Part shown: in pieces, positions 8,345 through 17,767 of the stretch
Layout of the letters: the number at the start of each line of letters is the position of its first letter
Numbering within the stretch: position 1 is the stretch's first letter
Assembly (NCBI GenBank): GCA_002483105.1
Contig: DLHG01000004.1
Location: 204,581-268,580 of the forward strand
Origin: Bacteroidetes bacterium UBA7674
GTDB taxonomy: Bacteria; Bacteroidota; Bacteroidia; Chitinophagales; Chitinophagaceae
Length of the DNA: 64,000 nt
Reading direction: 5' to 3'
Position numbers and translations under genes: made by a program
The notes under the pieces: generated by a model
Seen by the model: the letters and a program-made list of their open reading frames with translations, nothing else
Database searches by the model: none
Told to the model about the DNA's origin: nothing

Positions 8345-10261
8345 ATGGAAATACCCGCAGGACCACTGCTCAGTCAGATAAACTATCCCGCCGACTTAAA
8401 AAAGCTGGATAAGACGCAACTACAACAAGTGTGCAGTGAACTAAGACAGTTCATTATAGACTGTGTAAGTGTGCATGGCGGACACTTTGGCGCAAGCCTC
8501 GGTGTTGTGGAGCTGACAGTAGCTTTACATTATGTATTCAATACCCCCGACGACCAACTGGTATGGGACGTAGGCCACCAGGCTTATGGCCATAAGATAC
8601 TCACAGGGCGCAGGCAGGTGTTTCATACCAACCGTAAATATGGCGGACTGAGCGGCTTTCCTAAGCGCAGCGAAAGTGAGTATGATACTTTTGGTGTAGG
8701 GCACTCCTCTACTTCCATTTCTGCAGCACTGGGTATGGCGATAGCCTCCAAGCTAAAAGGTGAAACGCAACGCCAGCATGTTGCCATAATAGGTGATGGC
8801 GCTATGACAGCAGGCCTCCCTTTTGAGGCGCTGAACCATGCAGGGGTAAGCAACGCTAACGTGCTCATCATCCTTAACGACAATAATATGTCCATTGACC
8901 CCAACGTTGGGGCTTTGAAAGAATATCTCACAGATATCACCACATCGCATACCTGGAACAAGATGCGCGATGACATCTGGCACCTGCTGGGCAAACTGCC
9001 GGGCAAAGATTTCCAGAAAATGGCCTCTAAAGTAGAGGCGAGCATGAAGGGTGTGATATCTAAATCAAGCAACCTGTTCGAAGCATTGGGCTTGCGTTAT
9101 TTCGGACCAACTGACGGGCACAACGTCCTTAAGCTGGCGGAGATACTGGATGATATGAAAGACATTCCGGGACCTAAACTGTTGCACATTAAAACAGTAA
9201 AAGGTAAAGGCTACGACCTGGCAGAAAAAGACCAGACCCTATGGCATGCACCCGGCACATTTGATAAGATAACAGGTAAGATCAACAAGAAAGTAATTAC
9301 AGTGCCGGAACCTCCTAAATACCAGGATGTATTCGGGTACAGCATTATAGAGCTGGCAGAAATGAACCCTAAGATAATGGGTATCACTCCTGCTATGCCA
9401 TCAGGCTGCTCGCTGAAGTATATGATGGAAGCCATGCCCGACAGGGCGCTGGATGTAGGCATAGCCGAGCAACACGCAGTAACGCTGAGTGCAGGCCTTG
9501 CTACACAGGGCATGAAGGTGTTCTGCAACATATACAGCTCATTCATGCAACGCGCTTATGATATGGTGGTGCATGATGTAGCCATACAAAAACTACCCGT
9601 GGTATTCTGCCTGGACAGGGCAGGACTGGTAGGTGATGATGGCCCTACGCATCACGGTGCATACGACATCCCCTATATGCGCTGCATACCAAACATGATA
9701 GTAAGCGCGCCGATGAACGAAGAACAACTTCGTAACCTGATGTACACTTCACAGTTGGACGAAATACAATATCCTTTCGTCATACGCTACCCGCGCGGAC
9801 AAGGCGTGATGCCTGAGTGGCGCACACCATTCAAAAAGATAGAAGTAGGTACCGGCCGTAAAATAGCAGATGGCGAAGATGTAGCGATACTCACGCTTGG
9901 CCATCCGGGCAACTTCGCTGTAGAAGCACGAAAGATACTGGCGACTGAAGGTGTAACACCTGCGCATTATGATATGCGTTTCGTAAAACCCCTCGACGAA
10001 GCTATGCTCCACGAAATAGCTCAGAAATTCAACAAGATCATTACGGTTGAAGATGGAACTATTGTTGGCGGATTTGGTAGCGCTGTATTGGAATTCATGT
10101 CGGCTAACGGTTATACACCAGAAGTGAAAATATTGGGCATTCCTGACCGTATTGTAGAACATGGCAAACCCGAAGAGCTGCACCGCGAATGTGGTTATGA
10201 CGCTGAAGCTATTGCCGCAGCCGTAAGAGAAATGAAAAGTGTGAGTGTCGCAACTCATTAA
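8345..10261 (+). CDS. dxs: 1-deoxy-D-xylulose-5-phosphate synthase
   Basis: 638-residue thiamine-diphosphate enzyme, first step of the MEP isoprenoid pathway (pyruvate plus glyceraldehyde 3-phosphate to DXP). Visible: VWDVGHQAYGHKILTGRR, the GDGAMTAGLPFEALNHAG...LNDNNMSID ThDP/Mg binding region, and in the transketolase pyrimidine domain GIAEQHAVTLSAGLA with the conserved Glu; C-terminal TVEDGTIVGGFGSAV. Length is standard. Monocistronic: its own promoter and a strong terminator. Note that its cofactor links it to the thiamine-regulated receptor at 12949, though there is no shared regulation visible. Confidence 0.97.
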   Translation: MEIPAGPLLSQINYPADLKKLDKTQLQQVCSELRQFIIDCVSVHGGHFGASLGVVELTVALHYVFNTPDDQLVWDVGHQAYGHKILTGRRQVFHTNRKYGGLSGFPKRSESEYDTFGVGHSSTSISAALGMAIASKLKGETQRQHVAIIGDGAMTAGLPFEALNHAGVSNANVLIILNDNNMSIDPNVGALKEYLTDITTSHTWNKMRDDIWHLLGKLPGKDFQKMASKVEASMKGVISKSSNLFEALGLRYFGPTDGHNVLKLAEILDDMKDIPGPKLLHIKTVKGKGYDLAEKDQTLWHAPGTFDKITGKINKKVITVPEPPKYQDVFGYSIIELAEMNPKIMGITPAMPSGCSLKYMMEAMPDRALDVGIAEQHAVTLSAGLATQGMKVFCNIYSSFMQRAYDMVVHDVAIQKLPVVFCLDRAGLVGDDGPTHHGAYDIPYMRCIPNMIVSAPMNEEQLRNLMYTSQLDEIQYPFVIRYPRGQGVMPEWRTPFKKIEVGTGRKIADGEDVAILTLGHPGNFAVEARKILATEGVTPAHYDMRFVKPLDEAMLHEIAQKFNKIITVEDGTIVGGFGSAVLEFMSANGYTPEVKILGIPDRIVEHGKPEELHRECGYDAEAIAAAVREMKSVSVATH

Positions 10262-10285
10262 TATATTTAAGAATGTTATTGACTT

Positions 10286-10315
10286 AAAAGCCTCGTAATA
10301 TATTACGAGGCTTTT
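10286..10315. terminator. Terminator after dxs
   Basis: 15-bp perfect palindrome AAAAGCCTCGTAATA / TATTACGAGGCTTTT, T-run at its 3' side. Confidence 0.8.
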
Positions 10316-10341
10316 ATCATATAATTCTCGATTTTTGCACA

Positions 10342-10668
10342 ATGGAAAATTTTGAACAACGATGGATGGATACTACCATCATGCTTGGGGAGCGCTTCGG
10401 CAAGATCCCTGACATGGAGGGTATCCTCTTCCTGATAGGTATAAATGAACTGGGCGAGTTGCCCGGGCGCAAGTTCTCAAAGGAGCAAAAACAAGACCTG
10501 ATGCATGTGGCTGTCTGCACACTGCTGAGCAAGAGGGGCTATTATGAATATGAAGGAGCCGACCCCGAGGGCTGGCCGCATTTCGTACTCATAAAAAGAC
10601 CGGAACTCAGTATGTTTGAGCAGGAAAGAATGTTGAAGGAATGTGTTATAGAGTACTTTGAAGATTAA
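10342..10668 (+). CDS. Conserved hypothetical protein
   Basis: 108-residue acidic cytosolic protein without signal peptide or membrane segment, starting MENFEQRWMDTTIMLGERFG. It is mostly helical by composition and ends with ECVIEYFED. It looks like a conserved Bacteroidota protein of unknown function; I recognise no catalytic motif. ATTTTTG ends four bases before the ATG (one mismatch to TAnnTTTG). Flanked by terminators on both sides, so transcribed alone. Confidence 0.75.
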   Translation: MENFEQRWMDTTIMLGERFGKIPDMEGILFLIGINELGELPGRKFSKEQKQDLMHVAVCTLLSKRGYYEYEGADPEGWPHFVLIKRPELSMFEQERMLKECVIEYFED

Positions 10669-10689
10669 CCATAGAGATACTGACTTAAA

Positions 10690-10720
10690 TAATAAAGCCT
10701 CCCAATGGGAGGCTTTATTA
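10690..10720. terminator. Bidirectional terminator
   Basis: Stem TAATAAAGCCTCCC / GGGAGGCTTTATTA with an AAT loop, between the convergent hypothetical (plus) and T9SS-sorted protein gene (minus). Confidence 0.8.
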
Positions 10721-10740
10721 TTTATTACTCTTTGCGGAGA

Positions 10741-12648
10741 TTATTTAGCAACAGTCAGGCGCTGAGTCAGCATACCTTTATCTGTTTTAATAGTAACGTT
10801 GTACAGACCTGCAGCAAAAGAAACTGTAGAAACCGCAAGATCATGACGGCCTGCAGTTACATACTGAGCTTTGTTGTAAACAACACGACCCATTGCATCT
10901 GTAATGTTAACAACAACATCCGAAGCCGTTGGCATATCCAGGCCTAATACTGTATAGTCAACAGCAGGGTTTGGATAGATCAGTACCTTAGTTTCGTTAG
11001 CTATCGTAGGCACATTTGTAGGCCATGCAGCAGGTATGCTTTGAGATTGCAATATTTCCTTAGTAGCGTTGTCTTGCACAAATACTATCAGGTCAGAACC
11101 GATCGGGTGACTCCAGAATTGGAAGTTACCTTGAGCAGGTGCGCCTACAGCGTATGGAGTGTTGTTCCATGTGCCTGTAACAGGAGTACCGCCAGTCCAG
11201 CTGGTAACAGCAGTACCGTTTCCGTTAGGGAACATTTGACGTTGAACGAAAACGAAGTGGCTTTGCGATGTTGTCTTCGTAGGATCATTTGGCGCCAGGT
11301 CATAAGCCCATTGTACAGCTGCTGCATGAATAGAGTAGTTACCTGTAATAGTGAAGTATGGAGTAACAGAATAAGCTACATCAAATGTATTGTTATTATT
11401 CATTTCATAAGTACCTGTGATTTGTAAGAAAGCAGGACCTGCTTTAGAAGCATTGATCTCAGCAATGTCACCTGCACCGCCTGGAAGGCCGTTAGTGTAG
11501 TGGTCAGGAATACCGCCAACACCATAGTAAGTCTTACGTGTATCGCCATGAGGATTGTAACTCTTATCGGTACCCGGAGAAGGCCAGTTCATTTGATATT
11601 TGATCACGTTAAAGTTTGCTGCAGGGGTATTAGCACCTTGCGCAACAACCAACGGATCGAATACAGCGTTGAAGCCCGCACATGGAGGACAAGTAGAAGA
11701 AGAGAATTCTTCTATCAGGCCATTCTTCGTTACAGACTGTGTAGCCGGTACGAAAGTGAGCATATCCACGTTATCCGCAGGGTTTGCATCAGCACCACCA
11801 TTAACAGTTGTAATGTTAAGGTTGATGGTATGAGTACCTACAGTAGTGAAGCCACTAACGTTAGTAGTAAATGTAAGGGTAGTAGTAGCAAAAGGCGCTA
11901 CGTTCAGCCCTGTGAAATTCTGAGTCACCGGTGTACCGCCATCAACATCATACTGTGCATTTACAGCAGTTAACGTCGCAGAACCCAGGTTCAATACATT
12001 AATTGATATAGGCGTATTGTTCAACGCGATTTTAGGGAAGTTAGTCGAGGTAAGTGCCACGTCATTTGCAGGCTGGTTATATATTTCCATATCATCCATC
12101 ATAGCACCGAACAACCAACCGGAGTTATCAGTGTAACGGAAGCCGACCATTACGTTGGCCTGGCCAGCACAACCTGTAAGCGGGAAAAAACGTGTCTGCC
12201 ACAGTGTAAGATCATTACCTGAGATCGTATCAATGACAGTCCAGTTAGTACCACCGTTTGTAGAAACTTCAAGCGTTAATCTTTCCTGGATGTTTTGATA
12301 AATACCGGCAAAATAATGCATCTCCATTTTAAGCACAGGAGATGTAGAAGTAGCCATATTGATCACTGGTGTCTTCAGGAACTGGTTAGTGTTTAGTACC
12401 GTATTACCCGCAGCATCATCGTTAAAACCGATCATTCTTGTATGTGCAGGTATTGTAAAGCTCGTACTTGACAGTGTAGTGTTAGTACCTGTTTGCCACG
12501 TTGTAGCACCTACGTTGGTCTGAGTCCAACCCGCAGGTAAGGCATTGCCTGATGTGCCTTCAAAATCCTCCGTGAAGTACACTTGCGCCTGCGAGGCAGG
12601 AACGTATCCAATACACGCTAAGGCAAAGATTGTAATTACTTTTCTCAT
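10741..12648 (-). CDS. T9SS-sorted secreted protein with choice-of-anchor J and Omp28-like domains
   Basis: 635 residues. Order: Sec signal peptide (ending ASQAQ); a jelly-roll region (about 25-195, EDFEG...LPAGWTQ...FDDMEIY-like) typical of choice-of-anchor J; a CARDB-like beta domain (about 200-310); an Omp28-type thioredoxin-like domain opening with IEEFSSSTCPPCAGF (CPPC motif); and a C-terminal T9SS type A sorting domain (IYPNPAVDYT...GRVVYNK...GLYNVTIKTDKG). It is expected to be exported by the type IX system and attached to the surface or released. Paralogous in its last two domains to the protein at 20223-21326. Divergent from the TPP-riboswitch transcript. Confidence 0.85.
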   Translation of the reverse strand: MRKVITIFALACIGYVPASQAQVYFTEDFEGTSGNALPAGWTQTNVGATTWQTGTNTTLSSTSFTIPAHTRMIGFNDDAAGNTVLNTNQFLKTPVINMATSTSPVLKMEMHYFAGIYQNIQERLTLEVSTNGGTNWTVIDTISGNDLTLWQTRFFPLTGCAGQANVMVGFRYTDNSGWLFGAMMDDMEIYNQPANDVALTSTNFPKIALNNTPISINVLNLGSATLTAVNAQYDVDGGTPVTQNFTGLNVAPFATTTLTFTTNVSGFTTVGTHTINLNITTVNGGADANPADNVDMLTFVPATQSVTKNGLIEEFSSSTCPPCAGFNAVFDPLVVAQGANTPAANFNVIKYQMNWPSPGTDKSYNPHGDTRKTYYGVGGIPDHYTNGLPGGAGDIAEINASKAGPAFLQITGTYEMNNNNTFDVAYSVTPYFTITGNYSIHAAAVQWAYDLAPNDPTKTTSQSHFVFVQRQMFPNGNGTAVTSWTGGTPVTGTWNNTPYAVGAPAQGNFQFWSHPIGSDLIVFVQDNATKEILQSQSIPAAWPTNVPTIANETKVLIYPNPAVDYTVLGLDMPTASDVVVNITDAMGRVVYNKAQYVTAGRHDLAVSTVSFAAGLYNVTIKTDKGMLTQRLTVAK

Positions 12649-12741
12649 TAGATTGATTTTTTTAAAATATAGATACCGAAATTACGGATTTTAAACTTAA
12701 CTTAATCAAAACGTTACTATTTTTTTCAACGCAGCTTTTCA

Positions 12742-12749
12742 TACATTTG
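12742..12749 (+). promoter_or_regulatory. -7 promoter element for the riboswitch transcript
   Basis: TACATTTG matches TAnnTTTG and lies about 20 bases before the first conserved base of the TPP aptamer, the right place for a transcription start that includes the whole aptamer. Confidence 0.6.
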
Positions 12750-12763
12750 CATCGCTAAACAAT

Positions 12764-12842
12764 TTAGCACGGGGTGCCTTAAAATACAGGCTGAGATTAT
12801 ACCCGCTGAACCTGGACCGGGTAATGCCGGTTAGGGATAGTT
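12764..12842 (+). ncRNA. TPP riboswitch (THI element)
   Basis: Contains the conserved thi-box strings in order: GGGGTGCC (12771-12778), GGCTGAGA (12789-12796), ACCCGCTGAACCTG (12801-12814), and CCGGGTAATGCCGG (12817-12830) followed by TTAGGGA. These form the P2-P5 helices and the pyrimidine- and pyrophosphate-sensing pockets of the thiamine-pyrophosphate aptamer. It is 107 bp upstream of the TonB-dependent receptor, so thiamine uptake is probably repressed when TPP is plentiful. No strong terminator hairpin is seen between aptamer and gene; control may be translational. Confidence 0.95.
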
Positions 12843-12948
12843 TATTCAGCTACCTCTTTCTGTATGCAGTAACACTGAACGTATAGACGTACGCTATGCG
12901 ATTAATGTTTGCATACGCCCCCGATCAACTATTATCTAAATATTTGAC

Positions 12949-15225
12949 ATGCAAAAGAAACAAATGTTTATTGCCTTAACAATGGCCATAAGCTCAGCAG
13001 CACAGGGGCAGAACTACACAGACACAAGCGCCTTGCTCAAAGAAAATGAACTGCAACCTGTAGAGATCAGGGGACTGAGGGCCGGCTCTAAATCACCTTT
13101 CGCCAAAACTGAAATATCGAGAACAGATATTGAAAAAATGAATTTAGGACAAGACCTGCCTATATTATTACAATATACCCCTTCGGCAGTCGTCACCAGT
13201 GATGCAGGAGCGGGCGTTGGCTATACAGGTCTGCGCATACGCGGCACAGATGGCACCCGTATCAACATCACACTGAACGGGATACCGGTGAACGAGGCCG
13301 AAAGCCAGGGGGTATTCTTCGTGAACATGGGTGATATGGCATCTTCCACTAACTCCATTCAACTGCAACGCGGCGTGGGTAGCTCCACCAACGGCGCAGG
13401 TGCTTTCGGCGCTACCATGAGCATCAGCACACTACAGCAAATGGAAAAGGCAGGAGCCGAGACCAATATCAGCGCAGGCTCTTTCAACACACAAAAGTAT
13501 ACCGTAAAGGCAGGAACAGGTTTACTTGAAAATGGCCTGCAGTTCGATATGCGCCTTTCCAAGATCAGCTCGGATGGCTTTATAGACCGCTCCGCCAGCG
13601 ACTTACGCTCCCTGCAGTTTGTAGCGGGCTGGAAGGCAAGTGAGAAGACACAATTCCGCTTCCTGCTCATGACAGGTAAGGAAAAAACCGACCAGGCATG
13701 GAATGGTACACCAGCAGAGAAACTAAACGGAAACGATAGCTCGCTCACCAACCACTATAATAATAATTTAGGTGTGCTATACTTTACACCGCAGGATTCC
13801 ACCAACCTGTTCAGCTCCGATCCACGGAAGTACAATTACTTTACTTACAACGATCAATCGGATAACTATCAACAAGATTATTATCAATTCTTCTTCGACC
13901 ATAGTTTTTCGCAAAGACTTACTGTCAATGCCGCATTATTCTTTACAAGAGGAAAGGGATTTTACAACGAGTATAAAATCGGACAGGACTTTGCTGATTA
14001 TGGCCTGAATGATTACATCACACCATCTGACGACACGATTACGTCAACAGATATGATACGCCAGCTATGGCTGGACACAAAATATTATGGCGGTGTGTAT
14101 TCATTAATGTACGCTCATAATAAAACCCAACTAACCTTTGGTGGTAGTGTGGCGATGTATGAAGGCAGGCACTATGGCTTTGTGAAATGGGCAGAATATA
14201 GTGTACCTGCAGACCATCGTTGGTATAACCTCGACGCTAACAAAAGCGATATCAACTTCTACCTGAAAGCACAGCAGGAAATAGGCAATAATCTTTCCTT
14301 GTTCGGTGACGTGCAATACAGAGCTGTTGCTTATGAGATGAACGGTTTCCGCAAAAACCCAACGATAACAAATAGCGTTGCCTACAATTTCTTTAATCCT
14401 AAAGCAGGTATCAACTACATGCTGAGCAATACAAGCCGCCAACGCCAGCGTGCATATGCCTCTGTTGCTATTGCTAACAAAGAACCTAACAGGGACGACT
14501 TTGAAGCATCACCCATAGACTTGCCAAGGCCTGAAAGATTAACGGATATAGAAGCAGGCTATGAAGTAAACGCGCAAAAATGGAGTGCCTCTGCCAACCT
14601 ATATTACATGAGCTACAAAGACCAGCTGATACTCACCGGTAAGATAAATGATGTAGGAGCCTACACACGCACCAATGTAGCAAAAAGCTACCGCGCTGGT
14701 ATAGAAGTGCAAGCCTCAGTAAAACCTGCATACTGGATGATAATAAATGCTAATGCCACTTATTCTCAAAACAAGATCCTGAACTTTACCGAGTACCAGG
14801 ATGATTATGATAATGGTGGACAATTATCCATTGCACATGGCACTACCGACATCGCTTTCTCTCCCAACATGATAGCAGGCGGCGGCATCACTTTCAGCCC
14901 CTTCCGTAATATGCCGCATGAGCAAAAAGTAGAGCTGGACATAATGGGCAAATATGTAGGCAAACAATTCCTGGACAATACCGCCGACGATGCGCGCAGC
15001 ATAGAACAATATGGTCTTTGCGACATCCGCATCCGCTACTCTGTAAAGGTGAAGCCATTCCGCGAACTGGGACTGAGCGTTGCGCTGAACAACGTACTGA
15101 ACAAAGAGTACGTTAGTAACGGATATACCTATAGTTACCTGTATGGCGGGGCTACTACTACGCAAAATTTCTTCTTCCCGCAGGCAGGTTTTAACTTCCT
15201 GGCAGGTGTGAATATTAAGTGGTAG
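12949..15225 (+). CDS. TonB-dependent receptor, probable thiamine (or precursor) transporter
   Basis: 758-residue outer-membrane receptor: short signal peptide (cleavage near AQGQN), a plug domain (about 45-150, with LRIRGTDGTRINITLNGIPVNEAESQG and the GAFGATMSI segment), then a 22-strand type barrel with many aromatic-ended strands, ending in FNFLAGVNIKW with a terminal aromatic as recognised by BAM. The TPP riboswitch upstream gives the substrate clue: thiamin-regulated TonB receptors of Bacteroidota are thought to import thiamine or its phosphates. No inner-membrane partner (e.g. PnuT) is adjacent. Monocistronic with terminator at 15249-15283. Confidence 0.88.
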   Translation: MQKKQMFIALTMAISSAAQGQNYTDTSALLKENELQPVEIRGLRAGSKSPFAKTEISRTDIEKMNLGQDLPILLQYTPSAVVTSDAGAGVGYTGLRIRGTDGTRINITLNGIPVNEAESQGVFFVNMGDMASSTNSIQLQRGVGSSTNGAGAFGATMSISTLQQMEKAGAETNISAGSFNTQKYTVKAGTGLLENGLQFDMRLSKISSDGFIDRSASDLRSLQFVAGWKASEKTQFRFLLMTGKEKTDQAWNGTPAEKLNGNDSSLTNHYNNNLGVLYFTPQDSTNLFSSDPRKYNYFTYNDQSDNYQQDYYQFFFDHSFSQRLTVNAALFFTRGKGFYNEYKIGQDFADYGLNDYITPSDDTITSTDMIRQLWLDTKYYGGVYSLMYAHNKTQLTFGGSVAMYEGRHYGFVKWAEYSVPADHRWYNLDANKSDINFYLKAQQEIGNNLSLFGDVQYRAVAYEMNGFRKNPTITNSVAYNFFNPKAGINYMLSNTSRQRQRAYASVAIANKEPNRDDFEASPIDLPRPERLTDIEAGYEVNAQKWSASANLYYMSYKDQLILTGKINDVGAYTRTNVAKSYRAGIEVQASVKPAYWMIINANATYSQNKILNFTEYQDDYDNGGQLSIAHGTTDIAFSPNMIAGGGITFSPFRNMPHEQKVELDIMGKYVGKQFLDNTADDARSIEQYGLCDIRIRYSVKVKPFRELGLSVALNNVLNKEYVSNGYTYSYLYGGATTTQNFFFPQAGFNFLAGVNIKW

Positions 15226-15248
15226 AATAAACTACGTTTTTAACAAAC

Positions 15249-15283
15249 AAACGCCATCCCGCTTCGTGTGGGATGGCGTTTTG
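15249..15283 (+). terminator. Terminator after the TonB-dependent receptor
   Basis: Stem AAACGCCATCCC / GGGATGGCGTTT with a GCTTCGTGT loop and a T-run. Confidence 0.85.
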
Positions 15284-15406
15284 TCATATATCCACGGCAC
15301 AATTGTTAAGTATTCTTAAAAAAGAACCTACAGCATCTGTAAAAGCCCTGCCATTTTAACATTGGCGGGTAATTTGATGATAAACACTAAAAATACTAAG
15401 GAAACT

Positions 15407-16108
15407 ATGGGTGCTTATATGGGTTATTGGATACTTGCCGGAATACTCTTTCTATTGGGTACTGCAGTAAGTGGACAGTTAAAAAGGAAGTTTCACAAAT
15501 ATTCACAAATACCACTGAGCGAAGGACTAAGTGGTAAAGAAGTGGCGGAGAGAATGTTACATGAGAATGGCATATACGATGTACAGGTAGTTTCTGTGGG
15601 TGGCTTTCTGAGCGACCACTACAATCCTGCTAATAGGACAGTGAACCTCAGTCCGGATGTATATGCAGGGCGTAGTATCTCTGCTGCAGCTGTGGCAGCG
15701 CACGAATGTGGCCACGCTATACAGCATGCGCAGGCATATAGTATGCTGAAATTTCGTAGTGCCTTGGTGCCGATAGTAAACGTAACCACCTCTATCTCAC
15801 AATGGGTGCTGCTGGCAGGGCTTGGTGTACTGGGCTTTGGGGGTGGTAACCAAACTGTATTATTAATAGGTATTGCTTTATTTGCCTTTTCTACCCTCTT
15901 CTCACTGGTAACGTTACCTGTGGAATACGACGCCAGCAACAGGGCGCTAAAATGGATGGAAACTACGGGATTGACCCATCGTGCCGAGCACGACCAGGCT
16001 GCCGATGCCCTGAAGTGGGCGGCACGCACTTACCTGGTAGCAGCCATTAGCGCTATTGCCACACTGGTGTACTATATACTGGTATTCACCAACCGCAGCA
16101 GAGACTAG
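15407..16108 (+). CDS. Membrane zinc metallopeptidase, YugP-like
   Basis: About 233 residues. N-terminal transmembrane segment (GYWILAGILFLLGTAV), then a soluble part with SGKEVAERML and VVSVGGFLSDHYNPANRTVNLSP, the zinc motif AAHECGHAIQHAQ (HExxH form HECGH), and two further hydrophobic segments; the distal Glu/His region YDASNRALKWME matches the PF04298 family. Membrane peptidase of unknown substrate. Start chosen at ATG 15407, preceded by AAGGAAA; upstream in-frame TTG/ATG codons (15362, 15377) add only polar sequence. Confidence 0.85.
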   Translation: MGAYMGYWILAGILFLLGTAVSGQLKRKFHKYSQIPLSEGLSGKEVAERMLHENGIYDVQVVSVGGFLSDHYNPANRTVNLSPDVYAGRSISAAAVAAHECGHAIQHAQAYSMLKFRSALVPIVNVTTSISQWVLLAGLGVLGFGGGNQTVLLIGIALFAFSTLFSLVTLPVEYDASNRALKWMETTGLTHRAEHDQAADALKWAARTYLVAAISAIATLVYYILVFTNRSRD

Positions 16109-16134
16109 ATAATTCAAAAAGCTAAAACGTTTTT

Positions 16135-16166
16135 AGATGTCCCACACTTCAAAGTGTGGGACATCT
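16135..16166. terminator. Terminator after the zinc peptidase gene
   Basis: 15-bp perfect stem AGATGTCCCACACTT / AAGTGTGGGACATCT followed by TGTTT; A/T-rich on both sides. Confidence 0.75.
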
Positions 16167-16270
16167 TGTTTAGCCCTATACTGTCATTGGCTTTTTTTAT
16201 ATAAAATCAAAGAGTTTGCGATATATTGTACCTTTGCAAGGTTCATTTTAGCTCTTTCGACAAAGGAGCT

Positions 16271-16304
16271 TTTTTGAATTTTGACTTTTAACTTTTGAAT
16301 TAAA
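16271..16304 (+). repeat. Low-complexity ACTTTTGA-type leader repeat, copy 1
   Basis: TTTTGAATTTTGACTTTTAA-type sequence immediately before the ATG at 16306. Two relatives, in the same orientation to their genes, occur at 23947-23980 and 30816-30850 (minus). See findings. Confidence 0.55.
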
Positions 16305-16305
16305 A

Positions 16306-17709
16306 ATGCACGTAGAACAATTATATACCAATTGCCTGAGCGAGGCAGCCTACTTCATAGCCAGCGACGGAGAAGCTGCGGTAATAGACCCGCTTCGCGA
16401 TGTGGATGAGTACCTGAAAAAGGCGGAAGAAATGGGTGTGAAGATCAAATACATATTTGAAACGCACTTTCATGCTGACTTTGTGAGCGGCCACATAGAG
16501 CTGTCTAATAAAACAGGCGCACCTATAGTTTACGGTCCGCAGACTGTAGCTAAGTTTCCTATCCACATGGCAACAGACGGAGAGGTCTTCAACATAGGCA
16601 AGCTGAAACTTACAGCAATACATACACCGGGACACACATTGGAAAGCACTTGCTATCTCCTTAATGATGAGAATGGTGTTCCGTACTCACTGTTTACAGG
16701 AGATACTTTATTCGTAGGTGATGTTGGCCGCCCTGATCTGTTCAGCGGCAATATGACCAAAGTGGATCTTGCATCAATGATGTATGATTCCCTGCAAAAA
16801 ATAAAAACCCTTCCGGGTAATGTAATTGTTTATCCTGCGCACGGCCCCGGCTCTTCCTGCGGAAAAAATCTCGGCCCTGATACGTCCAGCACCATTGCCG
16901 CACAACTGGCAAGCAACTATGCACTCCAGGATATGGAGCGTGATGAGTTTATCACAAAAGTAACTGATGGATTATCTACACCTCCTGTGTACTTCCCTAT
17001 GAATGCGAAGATCAATAAGGAAGGATATGCCTCTATGGATGAGATAATGGATGTGGGGATGCAACCACTCAACATCCAACAGTTTAAAGACACTGTTGCC
17101 AACGGTGCTTGGATACTGGATACACGTCCTGCTACTACTTTTACCCTGGCATTTGTACCCGGCTCTATCAGCATAGGTTTGGATGGTCGGTTTGCAGAAT
17201 GGGCAGGAAGCTTATTACCATTTCATCAACCGCTGGTATTGGTAACTGAAGAAGGTAAAGAAAAAGAGAGTATCATTCGCTTAGCACGTGTAGGTATAGA
17301 TAATGTACAAGGATATCTCGAAGGCGGTGTAGAAGCATGGAGATCCGCCGGTGAGGATATCGACATGATCATAGATATTGATGCTGACGAACTGGCAATG
17401 GACATCCCTCACGACCCGAGACTGGAAGTGATAGATGTGCGCAAGGTTACTGAGTTTGACGCAGGTCATGTACAAGGCGCGGTGAACATTCCATTGGATA
17501 CGCTTACTGATATAGCCAACATTGCCGCAGTAGATGATGACAACAACCTGTACATACATTGTGCTGGCGGTTACCGTTCTGTAATAGCAGCATCGCTCTT
17601 TAAGCGCCAGGGATATAACAACCTGAGAAACGTATTGGGCGGATTCGCCAAAATAAAGCAAGTGAAGGGAATGCCGGTGGTAGCTCCCAAGCTGGAAGAC
17701 GGTGTTTAA
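16306..17709 (+). CDS. Persulfide dioxygenase-rhodanese (CstB-like MBL-fold protein)
   Basis: 467 residues. N-terminal metallo-beta-lactamase domain with ETHFHADFVSGH (His54, His56, Asp58, His63), PGHTLEST, FTGDTLFVGDVGRPDL and YPAHGPGSSCG, i.e. the ETHE1/persulfide dioxygenase type. Two rhodanese modules follow: the first (about 265-345) has TEEGKEKES where the catalytic Cys loop should be, so it looks inactive; the second (about 360-460) has HCAGGYRS with Cys419. The order active dioxygenase, pseudo-rhodanese, active rhodanese is that of CstB, which oxidises persulfides and makes thiosulfate. Likely role: sulfide/persulfide detoxification. TACCTTTG (16229-16236) is a possible -7 element. 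Confidence 0.88.
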   Translation: MHVEQLYTNCLSEAAYFIASDGEAAVIDPLRDVDEYLKKAEEMGVKIKYIFETHFHADFVSGHIELSNKTGAPIVYGPQTVAKFPIHMATDGEVFNIGKLKLTAIHTPGHTLESTCYLLNDENGVPYSLFTGDTLFVGDVGRPDLFSGNMTKVDLASMMYDSLQKIKTLPGNVIVYPAHGPGSSCGKNLGPDTSSTIAAQLASNYALQDMERDEFITKVTDGLSTPPVYFPMNAKINKEGYASMDEIMDVGMQPLNIQQFKDTVANGAWILDTRPATTFTLAFVPGSISIGLDGRFAEWAGSLLPFHQPLVLVTEEGKEKESIIRLARVGIDNVQGYLEGGVEAWRSAGEDIDMIIDIDADELAMDIPHDPRLEVIDVRKVTEFDAGHVQGAVNIPLDTLTDIANIAAVDDDNNLYIHCAGGYRSVIAASLFKRQGYNNLRNVLGGFAKIKQVKGMPVVAPKLEDGV

Positions 17710-17726
17710 CTCAATCTCTAAAACAT

Positions 17727-17767
17727 AAAAAAGCACGCCTTTACAAAATGTAAAGGCGTGCTTTTTT
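17727..17767. terminator. Strong terminator after the CstB-like gene
   Basis: 19-bp perfect stem (AAAAAAGCACGCCTTTACA and its complement) with AAA loop and T6. It also sits at the 3' end of the minus-strand lipoprotein gene whose stop codon lies within the T-run. Confidence 0.9.
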
